Shown: positions 53,915 to 64,000 of the stretch, one piece after another | Layout of the letters: every line of letters begins with the position of its first letter | How positions within the stretch are numbered: position 1 is the first letter of the stretch | NCBI RefSeq assembly: GCF_023343835.1 | Contig: NW_026040159.1 | Location: forward strand, 36,721 to 100,720 | Origin: Lagopus muta | Lineage: Eukaryota > Chordata > Aves > Galliformes > Phasianidae | Length of the DNA: 64,000 nt | Reading direction: 5' to 3' | The notes under the pieces: generated by a model | Database searches by the model: none | Seen by the model: the letters and a program-made list of their open reading frames with translations, nothing else | Told to the model about the DNA's origin: nothing | Translations under genes and position numbers: made by a program

Positions 53915-54259
53915 ACCGCCGCCATTTTGTGCCCTTTCTCCCCCTCACGGGGGCGCCGCTGCCCCCCTCAAGATGGCGCCGCCCTCAACCAAGATGGCGG
54001 CGCGCCGCGTAAGCCAAACAAGCGGCGCTTATGCCAGCCGCCAAGATGGCGGACGGCGCTTCAAGCACATCCGGTCTCAGCCGGAAGATGCCTGAATGCG
54101 CCCTCAACCAACATGGCGGAAGGAGCGGCGGGAACCTAAAGGGCGCTGCCAGTAGGCAAGACGGCGGAAGCGGCTTCGGGGACATCCGGTTCAGACCGGA
54201 AGCGGGTGCGGAAGCGGGAAGGAGCTCTGAGGGGGGGGAAAAGGGGAGGGGGGTCGGCC
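53915..54259 (+). promoter_or_regulatory. METTL3: METTL3 promoter, YY1- and ETS-rich CpG island
   Basis: YY1-type words: GCCGCCATTTTG (53918), CAAGATGGCGCC (53969), CAAGATGGCGG (53990 and 54042), AACATGGCGGA (about 54110) and CAAGACGGCGG (54158). ETS/GABPA-type words: ACATCCGGT (54067 and 54182) and CCGGAAG (54081 and 54196). No TATA box. This is the usual makeup of a housekeeping promoter; the density of YY1 words in 250 bp is striking. Factor binding is inferred. Confidence 0.75.
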
Positions 54260-54353
54260 ATGTCGGATACTTGGAGCTCCATCCAGGCCCATAAGAAGCA
54301 ATTGGATTCGCTGCGGGAGCGGCTGCAGCGGAGGAGGAAGCAGGACCCGCTCG
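54260..54353 (+). CDS. METTL3: METTL3 exon 1
   Basis: Encodes the first 31 residues of the m6A methyltransferase catalytic subunit: MSDTWSSIQAHKKQLD, then SLRERLQRRRKQDPL. This is essentially identical to the mammalian N terminus, whose leader helix binds WTAP in the nuclear m6A writer complex. The start is fixed by that identity. Donor CTCG|GTGAGG at 54353/54354, phase 1. No sign of decay. Confidence 0.95.
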
Positions 54354-54399
54354 GTGAGGGGGATTTTGGGGTGAAATCGAGGGGATTTGGGGCCGGGGG

Positions 54400-57300
54400 G
54401 GTCGGGGGGTTTGGGGGGGGAGATGCGAGGGGTGTTGATGGGTTTGGGGGGCCTGGGGTGGTCAGGAAGGAGGCTGAGGGGATTTGGGGGGGGGGGGGGT
54501 ACTGTGGGCAGGAGGGGGCAATAGGGGGGCTTGGGGGGGCAATGAAGGGGGTTTGGGGGGGGAGGGGGCAGTGAGGGGGGTTTGGGGGGGGCAATGAAGG
54601 GGGTTTGGGGGGGGGAATGTGGGGGGTTGAGGGGGACAATATGGGGGTTTAGGGGGGGCAATAAGGGGGGTTTAGGGGGGCAATGTGGGGGGTTTGGGGG
54701 GGCTTTTGGGGGGGAGGGGGCAATAGGGGGGTTTGGGGGGGGAAATATGGGGGGTTGGGGGGGGCTTTTGGGGGGGAGGGGGTAATATGGGGGGTTTAGG
54801 GGGGCAATGGGGGGGGCTGGGGGGATAATATGGGAGGTTGGGGGGGTTTGGGGGGGCAATATGGGGGGTTTGGGGGGGCAAAGTGGGGGGGAGGGGGCAA
54901 TAGGGGGGGTTGGGGGGGGAATGAGGGGGGGTTAGGGGGGGCTTTTGGGGGGGAGGGGGCAATATGGGGGGGTTGGGGGCCGCAATGTGAGGGGTTTGGG
55001 GGGGGAGGGGGGCAGTGAGGGGGGTTTGGGGGGGGGCAATATGGGGGTTTGAGGGGGGGAAATGTGGGGGGTTTGGGGGGGGCTTTTGGGGGGGAGGGGG
55101 CAATAGGGGGGTTTGGGGGGGCAATGAGGGAGGGTTGGGGGGGCAGTGGGGGGGTTTGGGGGCAATATGGGGGGTTTGGGGGGGGGCAATGAGGGAGGGT
55201 TGGGGGGGCTTTTGGGGGGGAGGGGGCAATGTGGGGGGTTGGGGGGGCAATGTGAGGGGTTTGGGAGGGGAGGGGGCAGTGAGGGGGGTTTGGGGGGGGC
55301 AATGAAGGGGGTTTGGGGGGGGGAATGTGGGGGGTTTGGGGGGACAATATGGGAGGTTGGGGGGGGTTGGGGGGGCAATGTGGGGGGTTGGGGGCCGCAA
55401 TGTGAGGGGTTTGGGGGCGGAGGGGGCAGTGAGGGGGTTTGGGGGGGCAATATGGGGGGTTTGGGGGGGGGAATGTGGGGGGTTTGGGGGGGGCAATATG
55501 GGGGGTTTGGGGAGGGAAATGTGGGGGGTTTGTGGGGGACTTTTGGGGGGGGAGGGGGCAATAGGGGGGTTTGGGGGGGGGGCAATATGGGGGTTTGGGG
55601 GGGGGAAATGTGGGCGGTTTGGGGGGGGCTTTTGGGGGGGAGGGGGCAATGTGGGGGGTTGGGGGGCAATGTGAGGGGTTTGGGGGGGGAGGGGGCAGTG
55701 AGGGGGGTTTGGGGGGGGCAATATGGGGGATTTGGGGGGGAAATGTGGGGGGTTTAGGGGGGGCTTTTGGGGGGGAGGGGGCAATATGGGGGACTTGGGG
55801 GGGAATTAAGGGGGGTTAGGGGGGTTTGGGGGGGTAGGGGGCAGTGAGGGGGGTTTAGGGGGGCAATGAGGGGGGGTTGGGGGGGCAGTGGGGGGGAGGG
55901 GGCAATATGGGCGGTTTGGGGGGGAAATGTGGGGGGTTTGGGGGGGGCTTTTGGGGGGGGAGGGGGCAATGTGGGGGACTTGGGGGGGCAATGAGGGAGG
56001 GTTGGGGGGGGCTTTTGGGGGGGGATTTGGGATGGGAATGGGGGGTTTGGGGGGGGCAATGAGGGGGGGTTGGGGGAGCAGTGGGGGGGGGAGGGGGCAA
56101 TATGGGGGGTTTGGGGGGAAATGTGGGAGGTTAGGGGGGGGCTTTTGGGGGGGAGGGGGCAATGTGGGGGGTTTAGGGGGGCAATGGGGGGGTTGGGAGG
56201 GCAATATGGGAGGTTGGGGGGGGTTTGGGGGGGGGTTGGGGGGACAGTGTGGGGGGAGGGGGCAATAGGGGGGTTTGGGGGAGGGGAATGAGGGGGGGTT
56301 AGGGGGGCTTTTGGGGGGGAGGGGGGCAATAGGGGGGTTTGGGGGGGAAATGTGGGGGGGTTGGGGGGGTTTGGGGGGGTAGGGGGCAATATGGGGGGTT
56401 TAGGGGGGCAATAGGGGGTTTGGGGGGGCTTTTGGGGGGGAGGGGGAAATAGGGGGGCTTGGGGGGGGCAGTGAAGGGGATTTGGGGGGGAGAGGGCAGT
56501 GAGGGGGGTTTGGGGGGGGCAATATTGGGGGTTTGGGGGGGAAATGTGGGGGGTTTGGGGGGGGCTTTTGGGGGGGAGGGGGCAATAGGGGGGTTGGGGC
56601 AATGAAGGGGTTTTGGGGGGGGGAGGGGGCAGTGAGGGGGGTTTGGGGGGGGCAATATGGGGGGTTTGGGGGGGAAATGTGGGGGGTTTGGGGGGGGCTT
56701 TTGGGGGGGGAGGGGGAAATATGGGGGGTTTGGGGGGGCAATGAGGGGGGGTTGGGGGGGTATTGGGTGGGGAGGGGGCAATATGTGGGACTTGGGGGGG
56801 AATGAAGGGGAGTTAGTGGGGGTTTGGGGGGGGTAGGGGGCAATATGGGGGGTTTAGGGGGGCAATGGGGGGGGTTGGGGGGGACAATATGGGGGACTTG
56901 GGGGGGGAATGAAGGGGGGTTTGTGGGGTAGGGGGCAATATGGGGGGTTTAGGGGGGCAATGGGGGGGTTGGGGGGGGCTTTTGGGGGTGGAGGGGGCAA
57001 TAGGGGGGTTTTGGGGGGAAATGTGGGGGGGTTAGGGGGGGTTTGGGGGGGTAGGGGGCAATATGGGGGGTTTAGGGGGGCAATGGGGGGGGTTGGGGGG
57101 ACAATATGGGAGGTTGGGGGGGGGTTTGGGGGGGGTTGGGGGGGCAATAAGGGGGGTTTGGGGGGGGCAATGGGTTGGGTTTGGGGGGGGCTTTTGAGAG
57201 GGAAGGGGGCAGTATGGGGGTGTGGGGGGCAATGAGGGAGGGTTGGGGGGACAATATAGGGGGGTTTAGGGGGGCAATGTGGGGGGTTTGGGGGGAGCTT

Positions 57301-58680
57301 TTGGGGGGGAGGGGGCAATATGGGGGACTTGGGGGGGAATTAAGGGGGGTTAGGGGGGTTTGGGGGGGTAGGGGGCAGTGAGGGGGGTTTAGGGGGGCAA
57401 TGAGGGGGGGTTGGGGGGGCAGTGGGGGGGAGGGGGCAATATGGGGGGTTTGGGGGGGCAATGAGGGGGGGTTGGGGGAGCAGTGGGGGGGGGAGGGGGC
57501 AATATGGGGGGTTTGGGGGGGAAATGTGGGGGGTTTGGGGGGGGCTTTTGGGGGGGGAGGGGGCAATATGGGGGGGTATGGGGGGGGCATTGAGGGGGAC
57601 TTGGGGAGGTAGTGGGGGGGGAGGGGGCAATATGGGGGGTTTAGGGGGGCAATGGGGGGGTTTGGGGGGACAATATGGGAGGTTGGGGGGGCAATAAGGG
57701 GGGTTTAGGGGGGAAATGTGGGGGGTTTGGGGGGGGCTTTTGGGGGGAAGGGGGCAATAGGGGGGTTTGGGGGGGAAATGGGGGTTTGGGGGGGGCTTTT
57801 GGGGGGGATTTGGGATGGGAATGGGGGGTTTGGGGGGGCAATGAGGGGGGGTTGGGGGAGCAGTGGGGGGGAGGGGGCAATATGGGGGACTTGGGGGGGG
57901 AATGAAGGGGAGTTAGGGGGGTTTTGGGGGGGGTAGGGGGCAATAGGGGGGTTTGGGAGGGAAATGGGGGTTTGGGGGGGGCTTTTTGGGGGGGGAGGGG
58001 GGCAATATGGGGGGTTTGGGGGGGCAATGGGGGGGGGGCTGGGGGGACAATATGGGGGGTTTGGGGATTTGGGGGGGGAAATGGGGGGGGGTAAGGGGGC
58101 TACTGTGGGGGGCGAGGGGGGCAATATGGGGGTTTGGGGGGGCAATGAGGGGGGGGGTTAGGGGGGGCTTTTGGGGGGGAGGGGGGCAATGAGGGGGGTT
58201 GGGGGGGCAATGGGGGGGTAGGGGGCAATAGGGGGGTTTGGGGGGGCAGTGGGGTGTTTGGTGGGGCAATAAGGGGGGTTGTGGGGGAAATGTGGGGGGT
58301 TTGGGGGGGGCTTTTGGGGGGGGAGGGGGCAATAGGGGGGTTTGGGGGGGCAATGAGGGGGGTTTGGGGGGGCAGTGGGGGGGGTAGGGGGCAATATGGG
58401 GGACTTGGGGGGGGAATGAAGGGGAGTTAGGGGGGTTTTGGGGGGGGTAGGGGGCAATATGGGGGGTTTAGGGGGGCAATGGGGGGGTTGGGGGGACAAT
58501 ATGGGAGGTTGGGGGGGCAATGAGGGGGGGTTGGGGGGGGTAGTGGGGGGGGGAGGGGGCAATATGGGGGACTTGGGGGTGGAAATGTGGGGGGTTTGGG
58601 GGAGAAGGGGTCAATATGGGGGGGTTGGGGGGGGCAATATGGGGGGTTTGGGGGGGGGCAATGTGTGGGGTTGAATGTGG
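54400..58680 (+). repeat. G-rich minisatellite in METTL3 intron 1
   Basis: Tandem GGGGGGCAATATGGGGGGTTT and GGGGGGCTTTTGGGGGGGAGG units. Runs of four or more G recur every few bases on the transcript strand, ideal for G-quadruplexes. Confidence 0.9.
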
Positions 58681-58689
58681 TTTGAACCC

Positions 58690-59375
58690 CATTTTGGGTT
58701 CAAAATCCCAGATTTTAGGTCACCCTGTTCATTTTGGGCTCAGAATCCCCCATTTTGGGGTCAGAACCCCTCATTTTGGGGTCAAAATCCCCCCTTTTTG
58801 GGTTCAGAATCCCCCCTTTTTGGGTCGCCCTGTACATTTTGGGGTCAGAATCCCCCATTTTAGGTCAAAACCCCTCATTTTGGGGTCAGAATCCCCCATT
58901 TTAGGTCAGAACCCCTCATTTTGGGGTCAGAATCCCCCATTTTGGGCTCAGAACCCCACATTTTGGGTCACCCTGTACATTTTGGGCTTAGAATTCCCCA
59001 TTTTGGGCTCAGAATCCCCCATTTTAGGTCAGAACCCCTCATTTTAGGTTCAGAATCCCCCATTTTGGGCTCAGAACCCCACATTTTGGGCTCAGAACCC
59101 CACATTTTGGGACACCCTGTACATTTTGGGCTCAGAATCCCCCATTTTGGGCTCAGAATCCCCCATTTTAGGTCAGAATCCCCCATTTTGGGCTCATAAT
59201 CCACCATTATGGGTCACCCAGTACATTTTGGGCTCAGAATCCCCTATTTTGGGGTCAGAATCCCATATTTTAGGGTCAGAACCCCACATTTTGGGTCACC
59301 CTGTACATTTTGGGCTCAGAATCCCCCATTTTGGGGTCAGAACCCCACATTTTGGGCTCAGAATCCCCCATTTTA
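58690..59375 (+). repeat. ~21-bp minisatellite in METTL3 intron 1
   Basis: About 33 units of CATTTTGGGCTCAGAATCCCC with TTGGGTCACCCTGTA inserts. Confidence 0.9.
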
Positions 59376-59610
59376 GGCCCCCTCCCCCCGTGCATTTTCA
59401 AGTGGAAATCTCATCTTTTAGGCTCAAGAACCTCAATTTTAGGGGGGGGGGGGGGGCGTTGGAGGGGATGGGAGACCCTCTGACCTCCCCCCCCCCCCCC
59501 CCATTTCCCCCCATCCCACCCCCAGACCCCCGCCACACCGACCCCTCTCAGCCCCCCCCTCCCCTCCCCACCCATCCTCCCCCTTTTCACCCCCCCGGTT
59601 CTGTTGGAAG

Positions 59611-59789
59611 CTCCATCCCCACTTGTGGGGGGGGTCGGGGGGGGTCTCTACCAACCCCACTACGGATGGAGGGGGGGTCCCGAATTGGCCCCCGACCCGG
59701 CTTTGGAGCGTCGGTTGCTTCTTCACCTCGCCGACGTCGCCCTCGCTTTACCCACCGACGCCGGGGCGATTCGGGGGGCCATCGATACG
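59611..59789 (+). CDS. METTL3: METTL3 exon 2
   Basis: Encodes GPELAPDPALERRLLLHLAD then VALALPTDAGAIRGAIDT, aligned with the mammalian PELATDPELEKKLLHHLSD region; donor ATACG|GTGAGC at 59789/59790, phase 0. The 5' end is uncertain. The better acceptor (CATCCCACCCCCAG, exon from 59526) would start DPRHTDPSQPP but lies in another frame and needs a one-base shift in the G runs at 59626-59645. The acceptor used here (GTTGGAAG, 59609-59610) keeps phase with exon 1 and needs no shift. The 5' half is poorly conserved among vertebrates, so it cannot decide. Confidence 0.8.
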
Positions 59790-59794
59790 GTGAG

Positions 59795-61320
59795 CTGGGG
59801 GGGGGGGGTCTTTGGGGGTCTTTAGGGGGTCTTGGGGGGTTTTTGGGGGGGTCTTTGGGGGGTCTCTGGGGGTCTTTGGGGGTCTCTGGGGGGTCTTTGG
59901 GGGTCTCTGGGGGTCTTTGGGGGGTCTTGGAGGCCTTTGGGGGCCCTTGGGGGGGGTCTTTGAGGGGTCTTGGGGGGTCTCTGGGGGTCTTTGGGGGGTC
60001 TTTAGGGGGTCTTGGGGGTCTTTAGGGGGTCTTTGCGGGTCTTTAGGGGGTCTTTGAGGGCCCTTGGGGGGTCTTTGGGGGGTCTTTGGGGGTCTTTGAG
60101 GGGTCTCGGGGGGTCTTGGGGGGTCTTTGAGGGGTCTTTGGGGGGTCTTTAGGGTTTCTTGGAGGTCTTTGGGGGTCTTTGTGGGTCTTTAGGGGGTCTA
60201 TGGGGGGTCTTTAGGGGTCTTGGGGGATTTTTGGGGGGTCTTTGGGGGTCTGTGGGGGGCCTTTGGGGGGCCTTTGGGGGTCTTTAGGGGTCTTGGGGGG
60301 TTTTTGGGGGGTCTTTGGGGGTCTGTGGGGGGCCTTTGGGGGGCCTTTGGGGGTCTTTGGGGGTCTTCAGGGGTCTTTGAGGGGTCTTGGGGGGTCTACG
60401 CGGGTCTTTGGGGGTCTCTGGGGGGTCTTTGGGGAGTCTTGGGGGTCTTTGAGGGGTCTATGAGGGTCTTGGGGGTCTTTGGAAGGTGTTTAGGGGTGTT
60501 TGGGTGGTGTTTGGGGGTCTTTGGGGATCTTTGGGGGGTCCTTTGGGGCATCTTTGGGGGCCCTTGAGGGGTCTTTGAGGGGTCTTGGGGGGTCTCTGGG
60601 GGTCTTTGGGGGGTCTTGGGGGTCTTTGGGGGCCCTTGGGGGCTTTTTGGGGGGTCTTTGGGGGTCTTTAGGGGGTCTTTGAAGGTCTTTGGGGGGCCTT
60701 TGGGGGTCTTTGGGGGACTTTGGGGGTCTTTGGGAGGTCTTTGGAGGTCTTTGGGGTGCCTTTGGGGGTCTTTAGGGGGTCTTGGGGGGGTCTTTGGGGG
60801 TCTTCAGGGGTCTTTGAGGGTCTTTGGGTGTCCTTGGGGGGTCTTTGGGGGTCTTTGGGGGTCTTTGGGGGTCTTTGGGGGCCCTTGGGGGCTTTTTGGG
60901 GGGTCTTTGGGGGTATTGGGGGGGGCCTTGGGGGTCTTTGGGGGGTCATTGGGGGACTTTGGGGTGCCTTTGGGGGGTCTTTCAGGGTCTTTGAGGGTCT
61001 TTGGGGGGGTCTTGGACGTCTTTGGGGGGCCTTTGGGGGTCTTTGGAGGTCTTTGGGGGTCTTTGGGGGTCTTTGAGGGGTCTTTGGGGGGTCTTTGCGG
61101 GTCTCTGGGGGGTCTTGGGGGGTGTTTGGGGGTCTTGGTGGTCTTTGGAGGTCTTTGGGGGGTCTTTGGGGGTCTTTGGGGGGTCTTTGGGGGTCTTTGG
61201 GGGTCTTTGGGGGGTCATTGGGGGACTTTGGGGTGCCTTTGGGGGGTATTGGGGGTTTTGGGGGGTCTTTGGGGGTTTTTGGGGGGTCTTTGAGGGGCCT
61301 TTGGGGGTCTTTGGGGGGTC
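59795..61320 (+). repeat. GGTCTTTGGGGG minisatellite
   Basis: Tandem 11-13-bp units on +, G-rich on the transcript strand, resembling in composition but not identical to the VH-cluster unit (GGTCTCTATGGG). Confidence 0.9.
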
Positions 61321-61324
61321 AAAT

Positions 61325-63670
61325 TTCTCCAAGAAAGGCCAAAATTGACCCAAATCTCTCCAGGAACGACCCAGATTGACCCAAGTTGACCCAAATCTCC
61401 CCAACAAAGACCAAAATTCATCGAAATTGACCCAAATCTCCCCAAGAAAGGCCCAAATTGACCCAAATCTCTCCAGGAAGGGCCCAAATTGACCCAAGTT
61501 GACCCAAATCTCTCCAAGAAAGACCAAAGTTGACCCAAATCTCTTCAAGAAAGACCAAAATTCATCGAAATTGACCCAAATCTCTCCAAGAAAGACCAAA
61601 ATTCATCGAAATTGACCCAAATCTCCCCAAGAAAGACCCAAATTGCCCCAAATCTCTAAAAGAAAGGCCCAGATTGACCCAAATCTCCCCAAGAAAGACC
61701 AAAATTGACCCAAATTTCTCCAAGAAAGACCAAAATTGACCCAAATGGACCCAAATCTCTACAAGAAAGGCCCAGATTGACCCATGTTGACCCAGATCTC
61801 CCCAAGAAAGACCAAAATTGACCCAAATCTCTCCAAGAAAGACCAAAATTGACCCAAATTTCTCCAAGAAAGACCCAAATTGACCCAAATCTCCCCAAGC
61901 AAGACGAAAATTGACCCAAATCTCTCCAAGAAAGGCCCAAATTGTCCCAAGTTTGCCCAAATTGACCCAAGATGACCCAAATCTCCCCAAGAAAGGCCAA
62001 AATTGACCCAAATCTCTCCAAGAAAGACCAAAATTGACCCAAATCTCTCCAAGAAGGGCCAAAATTCACCCAAATCGACCCAAGTTGACCCAGGTATCCC
62101 CAAGAACGGCCCAAATTGACCCAGATCTTCCCAAGAAAGACCAAAATTGACCCAAATCTCTACAAGAAAGGCCCAAATTGACCCAAATCTCTACAAGAAA
62201 GGCCAAAATTGACCCAAATCTCTCCAAGAAAGACCAAAATTGACCAAAATTGACCCAGATCTCCCCAAGAAAGGCCCAAATTGACCCAAATCTCTCCAAG
62301 AAAGACCAAAATTCATCGAAATTGACCCAAATTGACCCAAGAAAGACCAAAATTGACCCAAATCTCTCCAAGAAAGGCCCAGATTGACCCAAGTTGACCC
62401 AAATTGCCCCTAGTTGACCCAGATCTCTCCAAGAAAGACAAAAATTGACCCAAATCTCTCCAGGAAGGGCCCAAATTGACCCAAATTGACCCAAATTGAC
62501 CCAAGAAAGGCCGAAATTGACCCAAGTTGACCCAAATCTCTCCAAGAAAGACCAAAATTGACCAAAATTGACCCAGATCTCCCCAAGAAAGGCCCAAATT
62601 GACCCAAATCTCTCCAAGAAAGACCAAAATTCATCGAAATTGACCCAAATCTCCCAAGAAAGACCAAAATTGACCCAAATCTCTCCAAGAAAGACAAAAA
62701 TTGACCCAAATCTCTCCAGGAAGGGCCCAAATTGACCCAAGTTGACCCAAATTGACCCAAGAAAGGCCGAAATTGACCCAAGTTGACCCAAATCTCTTCA
62801 AGAAAGACCAAAATTGACCCAAATCTCCCCAAGAAAGACCAAAGTTGACCCAAATTTCTCCAAGAAAGACCCAAATGGACCCAAATCTCTCCAGGAAGGG
62901 CCCAAATTGACCCAAGTTGACACAGATCTCCCCAAGAAAGACCAAAATTGACCCAAATCTCTCCAAGAAAGGCCCAAATTGACCCAAGTTTGCCCAAATT
63001 GACCCAAGATGACCCAAATCTCTCCAAGAAAGGCCAAAATTGACCCAAATCTCTCCAAGAAAGACCAAAATTGACCCAAATCTCTCCAGGAAGTGCCCAA
63101 ATTGACCCAAGATGACCCAAATTGACCCAAGAAAGACCAAAATTGACCCAAGTTGACCCAAATCTCTCCAACAAAGACCAAAATTGAACCAAATCTGTCC
63201 AAGAAAGGCCAAAATTCATCCAAATGGACCCAAATCTCTCCAAGAAAGACCAAAATTGACCCAAGTTTGCCCAAATTGACTCAAGATGACCCCAAATCTC
63301 CCCAAGAAAGGCCGAAATTGACCCAAGTTTACCCAGATCTCCCCAAGAAAGACCCAAATTGACCCAAATCTCTCCAGGAAGGGCCCAAATTCATCCAAGT
63401 TGACCCAAATCTCCCCAAGAAAGACCAAAATTGACCCAAATCTCTCCAAGAAAGGCCAAAATTGACCCAAATCCCTCCAAGAAAGGCCAAAATTGACCCA
63501 AATCTCTCCAAGAAAGGCCAAAATTGACCCAAGTTTGCCCAAATTGATCCAAGATGACCCAAATCTCCCCAAGAAAGGCCGAAATTGACCCAAGTTGACC
63601 CAAATCTCTCCAAGAAAGACCAAAATTGACCAAAATTGCCCCAAATCTCCCCAAGAAAGACCCCAAATGA
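61325..63670 (-). repeat. 31-bp minisatellite in METTL3 intron 2
   Basis: About 75 copies of a 31-bp unit, GACCCAAATCTCTCCAAGAA followed by AGACCAAAATT. Minus-strand frames rich in Trp-Val-Asn-Phe-Gly are repeat translations. Confidence 0.9.
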
Positions 63671-63689
63671 CCCCCGAAATTTTCCCCAG

Positions 63690-64000
63690 CCCGAGACGCC
63701 GGCGACGCAGCGCATGGTGGAAAGCCTCCTCCAGAAGTTCGCCGCTCAGGAGCTGATCGAGGTTCGCCGGGGTCTCCTGGCCGAAGGTCCCACCATCGTC
63801 ACCTACGCCGACCACTCCAAGCTGGCGGCCATGACAGGCGCCGAACGCGGCGGGGACGGCGACGCCGACGTCGCCGGGAGGAAACGCAGAGCGGAGCAGG
63901 ATAATTCCGGCGGCGTCGGTTCAACCGGAGCGGAAACTGGGAAAGAAATGGTGAAAAAATCTCGTAAGCAGGCGTCCGACGTGGATCTGGAGATTGAGAG
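63690..64000 (+). CDS. METTL3: METTL3 exon 3 (cut by window end)
   Basis: Follows exon 2 in phase 0: PETPATQRMVESLLQKFAAQ, then ELIEVRRGLLAEGPTIVTYA, DHSKLAAMTGA, a Gly/Asp-rich stretch, RKRRAEQDNS, and KKSRKQASDVDLEIES. These match the mammalian protein, including the nuclear localisation segment KKSRK. A mammalian Ala/Ser-rich stretch between RAEQD and KKSRK is shorter here. The exon is open to the last base; the CCCH zinc fingers and the catalytic DPPW domain lie beyond the window. Function: catalytic subunit of the METTL3-METTL14 complex that methylates adenosine N6 in nuclear pre-mRNA. Confidence 0.95.

Larger units (their letters stand above)
54354..59610 (+). other. METTL3: METTL3 intron 1
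   Basis: About 5.2 kb, nearly all repeat: G-rich GGGGGGCAATATGGGGGGTTT arrays (54400-58680), then a ~21-bp unit of the type CATTTTGGGCTCAGAATCCCC (58690-59375), then a C-rich pyrimidine stretch before exon 2. Pro-rich minus-strand frames are artefacts. Confidence 0.8.
59790..63689 (+). other. METTL3: METTL3 intron 2
   Basis: Two unrelated minisatellites back to back: GGTCTTTGGGGG units (59795-61320) and a 31-bp unit (61325-63670). Acceptor AAATTTTCCCCAG before exon 3. No gene inside. Confidence 0.8.

Noticed and set aside
54672-58690. Pro-rich minus-strand proteins in METTL3 intron 1
   Set aside because: C-rich complement of the intron minisatellite, open in several frames.

Overview
The window looks like part of a GC-rich microchromosome of a galliform bird (chicken or a close relative). 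Two things point there. The first 27 kb is packed with variable segments of the chicken VH type (FR1 core [11 protein letters not shown], leader end GLMAA). The second half carries two conserved vertebrate genes, SALL2 and METTL3, whose introns are almost wholly minisatellite. No bacterial or organellar features were seen. Most long open frames in the window are translations of simple repeats and are not genes.

Layout. (1) 1-26712: 27 immunoglobulin-type VH pseudogenes in both orientations. Each has at most the leader-intron acceptor, the end of the leader, the V body and a fused Cys-rich D-like tail. None shows a first leader exon, a promoter or a usable RSS. 22 share one decayed FR3 end that lacks the second Cys codon and reads as a near-consensus CTCF-type motif; five keep an intact FR3. 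Between them lie an 11-bp minisatellite (TGGGGTCTCTA), which reverses polarity at a recurrent short core between head-to-head V units, and a GGTTAT/GGTCAT hexamer satellite, mostly between tail-to-tail units. (2) 26772-28440: the last array, then a short unique boundary segment with another CTCF-type motif and a perfect 16-bp palindrome made of two octamer motifs. (3) 28440-33540: 5 kb of AT-rich microsatellite that switches from T-rich to A-rich. (4) 33836-35657: six tandem copies of a ~313-bp CpG-rich promoter-like unit. (5) 35864-53724: SALL2 on +, exon 1 plus a very large exon 2 in which the linker between the two zinc-finger pairs is a ~6.6-kb, 21-bp minisatellite coding heptads; two small candidate 3' exons follow. 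(6) 53860-64000: METTL3 on +, with a YY1/ETS-rich promoter and exons 1-3; the window ends inside exon 3.

How it fits together. VH pseudogenes of this kind are sequence donors for AID-driven gene conversion of a single functional VH in the chicken bursa; that gene is not in the window. SALL2 (transcription factor) followed by METTL3 (m6A RNA methyltransferase) in the same orientation matches the human 14q11.2 order, where the next genes upstream of SALL2 are olfactory receptors and then the TCR alpha/delta V genes. Here a VH cluster occupies that side, which is the most interesting point of the window. The SALL2 reading frame is broken by several single-base shifts at short homopolymers, so it is either a decaying gene or one distorted by assembly errors; METTL3 looks intact.
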